Made by a program: the position numbers and the translations under genes | Part shown: positions 1 to 11,735 of the stretch, piece after piece | Position numbering within the stretch: the stretch's first letter is position 1 | Layout: each line of letters starts with the position of its first letter | The notes under the pieces: model-generated | Databases searched by the model: none | What the model was told of the DNA's origin: nothing | Seen by the model: only the letters and a program-made list of their open reading frames with translations | From: Diogma glabrata | Taxonomy: Eukaryota > Arthropoda > Insecta > Diptera > Cylindrotomidae | DNA: 64,000 nt | Direction of reading: 5' to 3' | NCBI GenBank assembly: GCA_963693315.1 | Contig: OY856186.1 | Location: 386,678,865 to 386,742,864, forward strand

Positions 1-836
1 GTTTTATACATATTTAATTAAATAATTTTACAAATTGAAAAGTATTTTTTTTTAATTTAAAGGCTTAGCTCCTGTTTTGGAGCCATATTGCCCAATTGAA
101 AAGTATTAATCAAAATTTTTAATCGGCATAAATAAAATGTATTGGCACTTAATCACAGTTATGTATACGATATTGCATATGCGACATATAATATATTACC
201 ATTTAGTATTAGTAATATAGTATATTACCATTTTACTAATTATTTTATCTTTTCGAGCTTGAAGTGGTCATCCACATTTGATCTTTTTTTTGACAAAACT
301 TTTAATCGAATAAACAATAAAAATTTTTATCATATACTTTGTTTATAAAAAACATTTTGCTTTTGCGTATTCAATAAATTAGATTAAAATCTAAAATGGA
401 CAATAGTATATTTGTGCTAGTATATTTTAATTAGGAGCTAAAGTGCTACTTTTTGTATGGAGTCTATGCCGCCGTGCTAAGCACAAAGGGCGTATCTTGA
501 ATTTTTGACATTTCGAGATATTAACACTTTTTAATTTTCAAGTTTCACAGTCAAAGTAATCGAAATTATATTTTTAGTCAAAAAAATTTCAAATTTTGGT
601 TTGAATCAGAGAGATAGCATAGAAGGTTATATTATTTGTTTATGTTGTAAAATATTAATTATTGCATAATTAAATAGTAAATTAATGAAGAACCCTGTGA
701 AGACCCCTGGTCGAAAAAAAAATTCTAAGAGAACTTGTATTTTTTATTTATGAAAGACTTTCTATAAACAAAAAATAATCAAAATTAAAAATGGTCAAGC
801 CAAAACGTTGTTGAATCTACGTGAAATTGCTCAAAT

Positions 837-3800
837 GTACCAAAGAGTAGCCTTTGAAGAATATAGACGTTGAATTTTTTCTCTGTCAATTTTTTTTTTT
901 TAGTATAATCTAAATTTTTTAATTTTATTCTTAATAAAGGGAATATAGTAGCCATTGGCCCTTTCATACTATAAATTGGATAGATTGGACTGCTTCGTAT
1001 AGCCTCCCAATCAGTAGAAGTTGAAGTTGGAAAATTAAAGTAGTAGTATTAAAGTATTAGATCAGTAAAATCAATGGAAGTTGGAAAATTAAAAATACTT
1101 CAAGTTAACGTCGAGGGATTATCAGCTAATAAAGCAGAATATTTATCTTATCTCTGTCATCTTGAAGATATTGATGTAATTCTGTTGGAAGAACTACATA
1201 TCTCAACAGAACAACAACTTGTTCAAAGAGGAACAATAAATGGATTCATTTTAGCAGGATTTGTTCTTCATCCTGTTTATGGAATAGCAACATATGTAAG
1301 ATCGGAGCTGTCAAATTGGCGTCTGGTGTTTAAGTCGGATTCTGATGGAATTTTTCGTGTTGTCGTTGAGGTATCTATGGTGAAAATATTAAATGTTTAC
1401 AAACCTCCAAATGTCAGATGGCCTAATGGTGTGTTGGAGACCTTTTTGCATCCTGCAGTCGTAATGGGTGACTTAAACTGCCATAATACAGCTTGGGGCT
1501 ATGATAGTAATGACACCAATGGCGAAATAGTATTAAACTGGTCTGTTGTAAACGGTTTTCATTTAATGTTTGATGCTAAGGATACAGCAACATTTCGATC
1601 GGGAAGATGGCGTCGAGATTATAATCCAGATTTGTGTTTCGTAACCTTAGATGTCAATGGTCAGCCACTTTTATCCACTCGGAAGGTATTAAATGGTTTT
1701 CCACACAGTCAACATCGTCCAGTAATTCTCTCTTTGGGTCTGAACATTCCCTTTGTTGATTCAATACCCAGACCAAGATGGAATTTTATGAAGGCTGATT
1801 GGAAAGGTTTTTCGAATGCCATGGATGCTAATATTCGATTTATTAAACCCATTAGTTCAAACTATAATCGGTTTGTAAGTATGGTTATTTCAACTGCCAA
1901 AAAATTTATTCCAAGAGGTTTCCGTAAGAAATATATACCGGGATGGTCAGACTATTGTGAAAATTCGTTTCAAGTATTTCAAGAATCTGGTGATTCGGAA
2001 GTTGGGCATGATCTGTTAAACGCTTTAAACGAATCTCGTCAGAATAAATGGAGAACTTTTATGGAATCTATGGACTTTAGACATTCTAGTAGGAAAAGTT
2101 GGAAATTGTTACGAAAGCTAGACAATTCATCATCTCCATCATCTGCAACTAATTCGTATAATTGTAGTGCAAATGCTATAGCTTCTCGTCTTGGCAAAAG
2201 TTCTAATGTTCCCTTAGATAAACAAAGGAAAAATGATTTGAATACATCTTTAAATAATTCTAAGTCAAATCTAGTGAATGCTACAGATTCGTTCAACACT
2301 CGTTTTACTGTAGAAGAAATTACGGTTGTTATCGCTTATTTGAAGGCCAACAAAGCTGCTGGTCTGGATGGACTGTTTAATGAATTCTTTATGAATTTTG
2401 GGCCGAATTGTAAACTGTGGCTATCTAATTTTTTTTCAGATATTCTTTTAACTGGGATAGTCCCATCAGTTTTCCTAAGAAGTAAAATAATTGCAATACT
2501 TAAGCCTGGGAAAATGGTGACCTTCCTGAACATTTTCGTCCGATTTCATTGCTGAGTATTTCTTATAAGTTTCTGGAACGTTTAATTTTTAATCGAATTG
2601 CTGATAAAATATATGAAAAGATACCTCCTGAACAGGCTGGTTTTCGCCCAGGGCGCAATTGTTGTGATCAGGTGTTGTCCATGACATCTTTGATTGAGTC
2701 TGGATTTCAAAAGAAACATAAAACTGGTGTCGTTTATGTTGATTTATCTGCAGCATATGATACTGTTTGGAGGAAAGGTCTCTTATTTAAGCTAATAAGT
2801 GTTATTCCATCACTATCTCTGATAAAGCTACTCAACAATATGCTTGCTAATAGAGTTTTTCAAGTTTTCTTGGTGATAAAACAAGTAGAACCAGAAGACT
2901 GAATGATGGTTTGCCGCAAGGTTCAGTTTTGGCACCACTACTTTTTATTCTGTATATATCTGATTTGCCAACTACGATTTCGTTGAAGTTTATCTATGCG
3001 GATGATATTGCTCTGGCTGTTCAACATAATAAATTTAAAGAAATTGATGATCAGTTATCAGCTGATCTCGAAGTACTATGGAATTATTTTAGACACTGGA
3101 GGCTAAAACCAAACATTTCCAAAACTGAAGTAAACATTCACCATTTAACAAACTGCCTTAGTAATTATAAGCCTGAAGTTTTTGTTGATAATATGCAAGT
3201 CAAACATAACCCTTTAACTAAATATTTAGGCATTTATCTTGATAGAAGCCTGACATATAAATACCATATTGAAAATGTAGCGAAGAAATTAAAATCTCGA
3301 GTAAATATAATAAGAAAACTTGCTTGAACTAACTGGAGTGCAAACTTCCACACTTTGAGAACTTCGTCATTAGCATTGGTGTTTTCTGTTGCTGAATTTT
3401 GCTGTCCTGTTTGGTTAAATAGTCACCATACCGATAAAATTGATGTTGAATTAAACAATGCTATGCGTATAATAACTGGCTGTGTCCACTCAACACCTGT
3501 TCCTTGGCTTCATGTGTTGAGTAATATTGCTCCACCTAATATTCGTAGACAAGATCAACTGTGTAGGATTTGGTCAAAAGTTGCGGATTTACCTCAGCTA
3601 ATATGTCACCATGTTATAATTCATCAACCTCCAAGGCGTTTGTGTTCAAGAAATCCATCTTATGATTCAGGCGCTGTATTTTTTAATGGTGATACTTTCA
3701 GCATCGTGGATAAATGGAAAGATTTTTGGTCATCATCTGCTGTTCTCAACCATAATTTAATTGATAACTTAGATGTAATTCCCGTTGGTTTTGATTTACC

Positions 3801-4118
3801 TAGAAGACTGTGGGTAACTTTGAATCGTATTCGAACTGGACATGGATGTTGTGGTTCCTGTTTATTCAATTGGGGTTTTATATCATCTTCTGCTTGTGAT
3901 TGTGATTATCCAGTTCAATCTATGCACCATATAGTAACTGATTGTCCAATCCGAAGGTTTTCAGGAGGATTGCCAGAACTTAATTTGCTGTCTCCTGATG
4001 CTGTAACTTGGCTTGAAAATTTAGATCTAATATTGTAATTATTCTTCAAAATTCAAATTAAGTATTATATGTATTGTAACGTTTTGTAATTTAACTTAAA
4101 TCTATGTTTAAAACAAAC
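837..4118 (+). mobile_element. Non-LTR retrotransposon inserted in copy A
   Basis: The 11-bp sequence attgctcaaat lies at 826-836 and again at 4119-4129, and occurs only once at the matching place in copy B (about 45,158). This is a target-site duplication with its empty site in the same window. The element is 3,282 bp: about 237 bp of 5' leader, one long decayed ORF, and an 80-bp 3' tail ending taaaacaaac without poly(A). No ORF1 is present, and the length resembles compact single-ORF LINEs. The clade is not assigned. Confidence 0.85.
1074..4038 (+). pseudogene. LINE endonuclease/reverse transcriptase, broken
   Basis: This single ORF codes for an apurinic-type (EEP) endonuclease followed by a reverse transcriptase. 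The start is ATG 1074, just before KILQVNVEGLSANK, the usual first EEP strand. GDLNCHNTAWG and PHSQHRPV are the metal-binding and histidine motifs of the endonuclease. The RT follows with NKAAGLDG, GFRPGRNCCDQ, DLSAAYDTVW, GLPQGSVLAPLLF and the catalytic FIYADDIAL at about residue 640. A cysteine/histidine cluster (CCGSC..CDCDY..HHIVTDCP) closes the protein near 3,850-3,950. Three lesions are visible: a 1-base loss near 2513, another near 2870, and an in-frame TGA at 3325-3327. Otherwise it would be about 985 residues. It cannot make full protein but is only lightly damaged, so the insertion is fairly recent. Confidence 0.9.
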
Positions 4119-4260
4119 ATTGCTCAAATTATATAAAAAATAAAATTTTTTATCAAAGCAAATTTTCAATTCAAAATTTCATAATCCAATCAAAATCTTG
4201 TCTCAAAATCGGTCTTGTTCGACATATTTTTATTAATTCATAATCTCATATTATGTTACT

Positions 4261-4352
4261 TCTGCTGCCGCCGTAAAAATATGAAAAAAGTGGCGACACT
4301 TTTTCTGCCGCCGTAAATATATGAAAGTTATTTTACTGCCGCCGTAAAAAAA
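4261..4352. repeat. Three short tandem tgccgccgtaaa units
   Basis: The motif ctgccgccgtaaa followed by A/T-rich sequence and gaaa occurs three times at roughly 30-40 bp spacing. It is repeated in the same form in copy B (about 45,280-45,375), so it is part of the repeat family. Confidence 0.7.
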
Positions 4353-5732
4353 GAAAAAAACCCAACTATTTCTATTGGCCACGAAACTTTTTAGAAAACC
4401 TCTAAATTTGCTCAAAATGCTTATTTCCACTAATTACAACTTTTGAGAAAAACGGCATTTAATATGAACCAACCTGATATTTTCCAACTTCAAAGTCCAG
4501 AAAAGTTCTTAGGAACATTTCCATTTAACATAAATGCGTCTTTTTAAAAGTTATTCATTTATTTTGGAAAAAACGACATTTAGTCTGCACCAAGCAAACA
4601 ACATCCAGCTCAGTGAACGTCGTCATCAGTGACGAAGAAGTGAATTCATTCAAAAACCACTCACAATACTTTTCCGTTCAGAGCAAATACTTCTGTTCAT
4701 TAATTACAACTTTTATAAAAAAAACAACATTTAATCTACCTAGTAGTTGTAGATATTTCCCAACTGTTCCTAATATTTAGAAGTGGTGAGACCCGGATTC
4801 ACACAAAAAAAAAAGTTCAACAAGCATTACCCTAATGACTACAATATTTGTTAAAAAACGACATCTGCAACAACTTGATATTTTCCAATATTGGGAGTAG
4901 CTGAAGTGGCAATTGGGAGTAGCTGAAGCTGGATAGAAGCATATTGCTTTTATATAATCGTTAGGTCCTAAAACGAGAAATGCCAAAAAACCATCGAGAA
5001 CGTAATACTTAGGTCTGACCGAAGTAAAAATCAAAATCTTTTCGAAATTGTATCTGAATTTCTTCAAAATATTTTATTTGTAGCACATGCACAAAAAATT
5101 TCCAATTTTGTAATAAAATAAAACAAATGTCATTCTTCTAAATAGTATTTTGTGCACGCGAAAAAAGTATGCCACAAACTCACACCCTCACACATCAAAA
5201 CATGCACACAAAATATTTTTTGTACAAGTAAACCGTAAAATGCACTTTTACGATTCAAAAATTGCGCGTAAAGTAGGCCTTTTTTCCTTTTGAAATAACT
5301 AGCATTGAAGCACGTCGCCTATTTCTTGATGAAATTTTCTTCTTTAAAATCGTTAATGATTTAGTTGATTCCAATCTGATAGGTTTTGTCAATTTCTATG
5401 TCCCTTCCTACCCTACTCGTAATAATATCCTCTTTTTGCCTAGGGCATAGACAAATAATAATATAAGACAAATAAAGTAGAACAAAATATTCTCTCACTA
5501 TTTTTATTTTGTTTCAGGATATTAACTATCTAGTGACACCTGTACTCAAGTAGATGATTCGTAATATTTAAAATTAGTGTTATATGAGTATAAAGTTTAA
5601 CGTTTTTTTTTTGGTTTCTATTTATTCTTATATCTTTATGATTATTATTGTTTTTCTAAATGTATTTGTGTAGAACGTTTATAAAAAAAAACAAATTTTT
5701 TAAACCATATTTTGTTTCGAAAGGACAAATAT

Positions 5733-6226
5733 TTTTTATTCGCCTATATATTAAAGTGTTACTTTATTACTGTGATTTTCGGCTTTAAAGTATCACTTTT
5801 CAACTGTTTATTTTGTCGTCATAGCTACGTCCAAAAAAGTAAAAAGCATTTGTATTTGTTTAATTTCTATGAAAAATAAATTTTTTTATCAAAGCAACCC
5901 GCAAATTCAAAATTTCATTATCCAATTAAAATAGTTGTTATCATTTGTTGTCATAGAATTTGGAAAAAATAATAAATATTTTTTCAAAGGTTACTTGTTC
6001 CACATATTTTTATTTAAAATTTTTGAAAATTTATAATTTTAATTTAGAATAAACATCTTTTCTTAAAATATTTTGCTTGCGGCGAATAAAAAATAGTATA
6101 TGATGCACGGACGTAAGCTATTTTGGACTTAATGTGGGTGCAAATCTCGGCTAGCGCCTCGATTTGCAAACTCCACATCCGTCCAAAATCTTTAGCTTTA
6201 CGTCCTAGCATCATAATGTACTATTT
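5733..6226. repeat. Insertion in left arm containing a hairpin
   Basis: This stretch is absent from the matching right arm. Its first half resembles the dispersed repeat near 4140-4200 (ttttttatcaaagcaa followed by similar text). Its second half, 6086-6226, is an imperfect palindrome of about 140 bp centred on gcctcg, with arms containing aatagta and tccaaaat. Confidence 0.6.
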
Positions 6227-6470
6227 TGTTGTAATTTCGTATTGTTTTACGTTATGTTATGTTCGTAGTCGTGTGAAGTGATTACAATGAAATTTAAATT
6301 ATTTAGTTTTTGAAGAAAATTTTTTGATACATTTTGTTTAGGGAAGCAATTAAAATATGATAAAGATTTTGTTTTTTTATCGAAAAATTAGAGAAAATTT
6401 AGTAAAAGATTTATTTATGATTTTAGTGAATGAAAAGTATAATCGGTTTTTGGTTTTGTTCGAATTATTT

Positions 6471-7723
6471 TATATTAACTGCTCAATTAAATCAAGATAT
6501 TATTAATAATTTTTCTAAAATGTGTTCGCTTTAATTAAAGGTAACGGCGGTTATAAAAAGTATCCTTCAGCTCGAAAATTTAACAAATCGATACGATATA
6601 CAGCAAATATGAAAATTATAACTCCTCAGTTAAAAGCAAAAGATGCAAATTCTCAATTTGATTATGATTTAGCTCAATTTAAAGAGATTCAAAGCGCAAT
6701 TATCTCTTTAGAATGTAAAAATCTGTCTAATGAAGATCCGGAACCAATACATCCAGACAGGAAATTCCATACTTTTTTTTTTTTAATAAAATGTGATGTG
6801 TAGTAGGCATTACAATATGTGTCACAACAACACATAAAAACCTGTTAAGACCAAGGTCCCACAACAACATGCGTTCAAAGGATGTTAATGGACGCAAATC
6901 TGTTTTTTTTTTAATATTTTTTTGTTAAATAATGGATAACTAAACCATAAATCCTATCACATATAAAATATGACATAGGCCAATATTTCGTGATAGGATA
7001 GGGAAAATAAAAATAAAATAAGAGATAAAAAGCAAATTTGTTTTAAAAATTTGCAGGAACAAAACTAAAATTGGTTTGCCAATAGTCCAACTAATGGCAT
7101 AATCCTTGGGTATGGGACGCAGTTGATTAAAGCTCAGATATATAGTTATATGAAGGCTCGTTTCTTCGAGCAAGTTACAGCGTTCCAGCATTAAGGAATA
7201 TTCATTAGCTAAGATTGAGAGTGCTACCGTTGACTGAATACGGTTCATCCGCCAGCACCCCTAAGAAATCACCTTGGCTAGTGATATCTCACTGCTATTG
7301 CCAGTGGTATGCGATATCTCACGTTAACTCATATGCCAATAGCAGGGACTGGAGTACGCGGGGTTGTCACACCCGTGGATCAAAAAATACTTAGAAATTG
7401 ATCAAATATATGATAGTGAAAATGATTACGAGAGATTTACGGCATCTGAATCTCCCCTGCTGGTTAACTGACTAGGCTCTGACGACCGAGTAACGGCGGT
7501 ATAACTGATCATCGAGGACTTCGTAAAATTCTTGCTTATCTAATTCGCTTAGAATAGTTAGTGCTAGTGCTTCCAACTGATTTTTCAAATTGTCATTTTT
7601 TTGTATTATAAAAAAACTATAAAAACTAAACTCAAAATACTTCCGTTATGCTATAACCTTGTATCAATAATTGATATTATTATTTTTTAAATACTATAAT
7701 AAAATTTGATCTGAAAATTATTC
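6471..7723. other. Central region of the inverted-repeat element
   Basis: An open frame at 6522-6803 (93 residues) and one on the minus strand at 6940-7248 (102 residues) show no motif that can be named. The section 7250-7560 is noticeably richer in GC than its surroundings and repeats gatatctcac and tgctattgcca, which suggests the decayed core of another element. No function is proposed. Confidence 0.3.
6773..6890 (-). mobile_element. LINE 3'-end scrap
   Basis: Read on the minus strand this is a short 3' UTR with gttgttgtgggacc, tgtgttgttgtgacac and cattttattaaaa followed by an A-run. It matches the 3' end of the LINE fragment at 20,240-20,345. It is a dead-on-arrival tail of the same family. 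Confidence 0.7.
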
Positions 7724-8163
7724 AAAATAATTCGAACAAAACCAAAAACCGATTATACTTTTCATTCACTAAAATCATAAATAAATATTTTACTAAATTT
7801 TCTCTAATTTTTCGATAAAAAAACAAAATCTTTATCATAATTTAATTGCTTCCCAAAACAAAATGTATCAAAAAATTTTCTTCAAAAACTAAATAATTTA
7901 AATTTCATTGAATCACTTCACACGACTACGAACATAACATAACGTAAAACAATACGAAATTACAACAAAAAATATTTGTCCTTTCGAAAAAAATATGGTT
8001 AAAAAAATGTTTTTTTTTATAAACGTTCTACACAAATACATTTAGAAAAACAATAATAATCATAAAGATATAAGAATAAATAGAAACCAAAAAACAAAAA
8101 CGTTAATCTTTATACTCATATAACACTAATTTTAAATATTACGAATCATCTACTTGAGTACAG

Positions 8164-8681
8164 GGGCCCTATTCCCGAACACATATTTGTCAATCGACAT
8201 TATTGTCAATTTTACCAAAATGCTTAACAACTTTGTTTAAAAATAGTATTCTGTAACTCATATTTGTGTCAAACAAATTATAACAAATTTTTACAAAATT
8301 ATAACAGATTTTTAGTACTAGATTCGTACTTTTGACAACTAACTTTTTTAATCTTAAAAGATGCAAAATAAAATAAAAATATATTTAATAAATAAATATG
8401 TTTTAATGATATTTATATAAAAATATGATTATTTAATATTATTAAAGGCTTAATTTTGCGTTAAAAATTAATTTTTACGCCAATCGATGAAATTTGAATA
8501 AAAAAGTCAACACACAAAACATAAAGCAAAATTGTGATTTTGACAGTAACTATATTGTTCTTGTCAGATTCACAATATTGTGTTGAATTTTCACCAAATT
8601 GGTGTTACATAATACGAAATTCACAATATTGTGTGAATTTACAATATTGTGATGACATTTATGTGTTCGGGAATAGGGCCC
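8164..8681. mobile_element. MITE with GGGCCC ends, first of a pair
   Basis: It starts gggccctattcccgaac and ends with the reverse complement, giving terminal inverted repeats of at least 22 bp. It is flanked by CAG at 8161-8163 and 8682-8684. The opposite arm of the host element has a single CAG at this place (empty site). A 3-bp duplication and G/C-rich ends fit the PIF/Harbinger type, although that group usually prefers TWA. Length is 518 bp with no ORF. Confidence 0.85.
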
Positions 8682-8684
8682 CAG

Positions 8685-9202
8685 GGGCCCTATTCCCGAA
8701 CACATATTTGTCAATCGACAATATTGTCAATTTCACCAAAATGCTTAACAACTTTGTTTAAAAATGGTATTCTGTAACTCATATTTGTGTCAAACAAATT
8801 ATAACAAAGTTTTACAAAATTATAACTGATTTTTGGTACTAGATTCGTACTTTTGACAATTAACTTTTTTAATCTTAAAAGATGCAAAATAAAATAAAAA
8901 TATATTTAATAAATAAATATGTTTTAATGATATTTATATAAAAATATGATTATTTAATATTATTAAAGACTTAATTTTGCGTAATAAATTAATTTTTACG
9001 CCAATCGATGAAATTTGTATAAAAAAGTCAACACACAAAACATAAAGCAAAATTGTGATTTTGACAGTAAGTATATTGTTCTTGTCAGATTCACAATATT
9101 GTGTTGAATTTTCACCAAATTGGTGTTACATAATACGAAATTCACAATATTGTGTGAATTTACAATATTGTGATGACATTTATGTGTTCGGGAATAAGGC
9201 CC
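8685..9202. mobile_element. MITE with GGGCCC ends, second of a pair
   Basis: It is a near-identical copy of the preceding MITE in the same orientation, also exactly 518 bp. It shares the middle CAG (8682-8684) and is closed by CAG at 9203-9205. The end shows one change (aaggccc for agggccc). Confidence 0.85.
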
Positions 9203-9461
9203 CAGGTGTCACTAGATAGTTAATATCCTGAAACAAAATAAAAATAGTGAGAGAATATTTTGTTCTACTTCATTTGTCTTATATTATTATTTGTCTATGC
9301 CTAGGGTTAGTAAGACGAATGTCGGATTGTCCAGCCCAATCTCGCGTTTTCAAAGTAATCATAATACTTATTTCAATTCTGCGCCTTTATTTTCTTGCTC
9401 GATACTGAAATTTAAAAAAATTATTAAAGATATGATGAATCATTACATGGTGGTTTAAATA

Positions 9462-9825
9462 CCCAGGTAAGCAGAGAGGATTGTTTTGACATTGAGCCAA
9501 GCTTGTTTTAAGGTCGAACAATCTTGGGACAAGCTTTAAAATAAAATTGGTTGAATGTTGTTTAAACCTTAAATGATAACCACGTACCATTATTATTTTT
9601 AGACATTGGAACAATATTTAAATACAATGCTGGCCCAATACTACCCAGGTAAGGACAAAGGATTGTTTTTACATTGAGCCAAGCTTGTTTTAAGGTTGAA
9701 CAACGTTGAGACAATTTTTAAAATAAAATTGGTTGAATGTTGTTTTAACCTTAAATGATAACCACGTACCATTTTTATTTGTACACATTGGATCAATATT
9801 TAAATACAATGCTGGACCAATTCTA
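9462..9825 (+). repeat. Tandem duplication, 182 bp unit, two copies
   Basis: The stretch from cccaggtaag to caatgctgg(c/a)cca is repeated once with about 90 percent identity by eye. Each copy contains ttgagccaagcttg and aaccacgtaccat. Confidence 0.8.
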
Positions 9826-10024
9826 AAACAAATAAATCGAATTCATAGCTTTTTAATTTTTTTTTGCAATGTATAATTCACTATATGTGTTGTTATGGTT
9901 TTCCATATTATTCACTGTATGTGTGCTTTTGTCACTTTTGAATTAAAATGCAATATTTAAAAATATACTTTTTTAATATGTTTATTTTTAATTTTAAATT
10001 TTATTAATAATAATATAAACTTCC

Positions 10025-10970
10025 TTATAGTAACAATTTGAATTTGATTTTTTATTTTAATGAATATCGATTTCGACTTACGTTATCCTCAGTTCTTAAA
10101 TTATTATTACAATCTTTGCTTAAACTAATGTCTTATATATATATACTATTTCAACTGCTATTTTTTATTATTATGTCATATATTTTATTAGTTTTAGTGT
10201 TGCTTTCATCATTTAAAATGTTGTTATTGTTTTTATGTTTATATATTTCTATTTCTTCAAATCTATCTAGATGTTGTCCTTTTCTTTTTTTATGTAATAT
10301 TGTTAAATTTGTGTTGATATTGGTATATTTGTGTTTTTCTATTTTTAAATGTTGGGCATATCTGCATTTTGGATCACTTTTATTAATTTCACTGGTGTGT
10401 TCAATAAATTTTTTTGTGAAGGACCGCCCCGTTTGACCTATATAAAATTAACTCCAGTCATCACAGGTAATTTTATAAACACCTGTGTCTAAGGTTTGGG
10501 TTTTTTGATTTATAGGTAATTTTCTATTTTATTTTTGTTTTTTGTAAGCTGCAATATATCCATATATTTTAAAAGTTTTTTGCATTATTTTAAAGGTTGC
10601 TTTATTATATGTTACGCCTATGTATTTGGTGCCTGCTAAGTTTTCTTTATTCCTCAATGTTGTTAGGGTTTGCAAATTTTTCTTGTTTTTATGTTTTCTA
10701 TTTAATGTGTCAATTATTTCGTTTTTATATCCGTTTTTACTAGCTATGTATTTTATATTATTTAATTCGTCTTGACAATTTTCTGCATTCATTGGTATAT
10801 TGTTCAATCTATTGATCATGTGGTTGTATGCAGCTAGTTTATGTTGGTATGGAGGATGTGATTTAATATTTATTGTTTGATCCGTTTGGGTTGGTTTTCG
10901 GAATTATTTGGATGTGTGTTTTGAATCTACATTTTTGATTGATAAATCCAAAAAATTATTGTGTTATTTT
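10025..10970 (-). pseudogene. Penelope-like element, 3' half
   Basis: Read on the minus strand, the region runs from the end of the reverse transcriptase (HKLAAYNHMINRLNNIP, then KNGYKNEIIDTLNRKHKNK) into a GIY-YIG endonuclease (TGVYKIT, then IGQTG, FIEHTSEINKSD, AQHLKIEKH) and an AT-rich 3' tail ending near 10,025. The catalytic RT palm is missing. A stop and small shifts interrupt it near 10,440 and 10,530. Penelope-like elements are retroelements with a GIY-YIG nuclease instead of the LINE nuclease. Confidence 0.8.
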
Positions 10971-11204
10971 CTTCATTTTCTAACTTGAATTTAATGGAAT
11001 GTTCTATGCTGTTTTTGTATTGTATATCATCAAATAGAATATGAAATAATAATGGAATCAGTAAAGAATGATATGGGAAGCACGATAAAAAAGAAAAGTA
11101 AAACAAAAAATGGAAACTAAAAAAGTTAAAAGAATCAAAACTAATAAAAACGGGAGCTCATCATATTAACATAATAAATCAATACAGACCGCCACAATAT
11201 TGCA

Positions 11205-11735
11205 GCTTACGAAAAACAAAAATAAAATAGAAAATTACCTAAAAACCAAAAAAACCCAAACCTTGGACACAGGTGTTTATAAAATTACATGTGATGACTG
11301 TAGTAAATTTTATATAGGTCAAACGGGCGGTCCTTCACAAAAAGATTTATTGAACACACCAGTGAAATTAATAAAAGTGATCCAAAATCCAGATATGCCC
11401 AACATTTGAAAATAGAAAAACACAAATATACCAATATCAACACAAATTTAACAATATTACATAAAAAAAGAAAAGGACAACATCTAGATAGATAGGAAGA
11501 AATAGAAATATATACACATAAAAACAATAACAACATTTTAAATGATAAAATCAACACCAAAACTAACAAAATATATGACATAATAATAAAAAATAGCAGT
11601 TTAAATGGTATATAAGACATTAGTTTAAGCAAAGATTGTAATAATAATTTAAGAACTGAGGATGACGTTAGTCGAAATCGATATTCATTAAAATAAAAAA
11701 TCAAATTCAAATTGTTACTATAAGGAAATTTATAT
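11205..11735 (+). pseudogene. Penelope-like element, GIY-YIG fragment
   Basis: It is the mirror copy of 10,025-10,555. It encodes TGVYKITCDDCSKFYIGQTGG, after which a 1-base loss near 11,335 breaks the nuclease frame. The same 3' tail as the minus-strand copy follows, so the two copies have their 3' ends facing outward. Only the last 170 codons and the tail are present. Confidence 0.8.
11656..11677 (+). ncRNA. Hammerhead-ribozyme-like core in Penelope 3' tail
   Basis: The tail contains CTGAGGA, then a tiny stem gac-gtta-gtc, then GAAA. This matches the conserved hammerhead core CUGANGA/stem II/GAAA. Penelope-like elements are known to carry minimal hammerheads. Stem III and the cleavage triplet cannot be assigned with confidence. 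The minus-strand partner at 10,071-10,092 has CTGAGGA and GAAA too, but one base of its stem II is changed. Confidence 0.4.

Larger units (their letters stand above)
5446..9299. mobile_element. DNA element with long inverted-repeat arms
   Basis: The left arm (5446-6470) and right arm (7724-9299) are reverse complements once two internal insertions are removed: 5733-6225 in the left arm and 8164-9205 in the right arm. The outer ends begin catagacaaataataa on both sides. Flanks cctaggg at 5439-5445 and 9300-9306 form a 7-bp target duplication (8 bp if the preceding g is counted), and removing the element restores the LINE reading frame. The centre (6471-7723) has no recognisable transposase, so this is a non-autonomous foldback-like element of unassigned superfamily. 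Confidence 0.75.
5302..9455 (+). pseudogene. LINE ORF2 C-terminal fragment, split by an insertion
   Basis: The two pieces 5302-5445 and 9300-9455 read in one frame once the intervening element and one copy of its target duplication are skipped. The first gives RRLFLDEIFFFKIVND and VPSYPTRNN; the second gives SKTNVGLSSPISR and ends KDMMNHYMVV before a stop. This layout (a helix with a leucine-rich stretch, then a TRNN-like patch and an SPI.R patch) is typical of the last 100 residues of jockey/CR1-type reverse transcriptases. Everything upstream is missing. Confidence 0.7.

Noticed and set aside
142..348. 68-residue open frame at the window start
   Set aside because: It is in the dispersed repeat, is AT-driven, and is not open in copy B over the same stretch.
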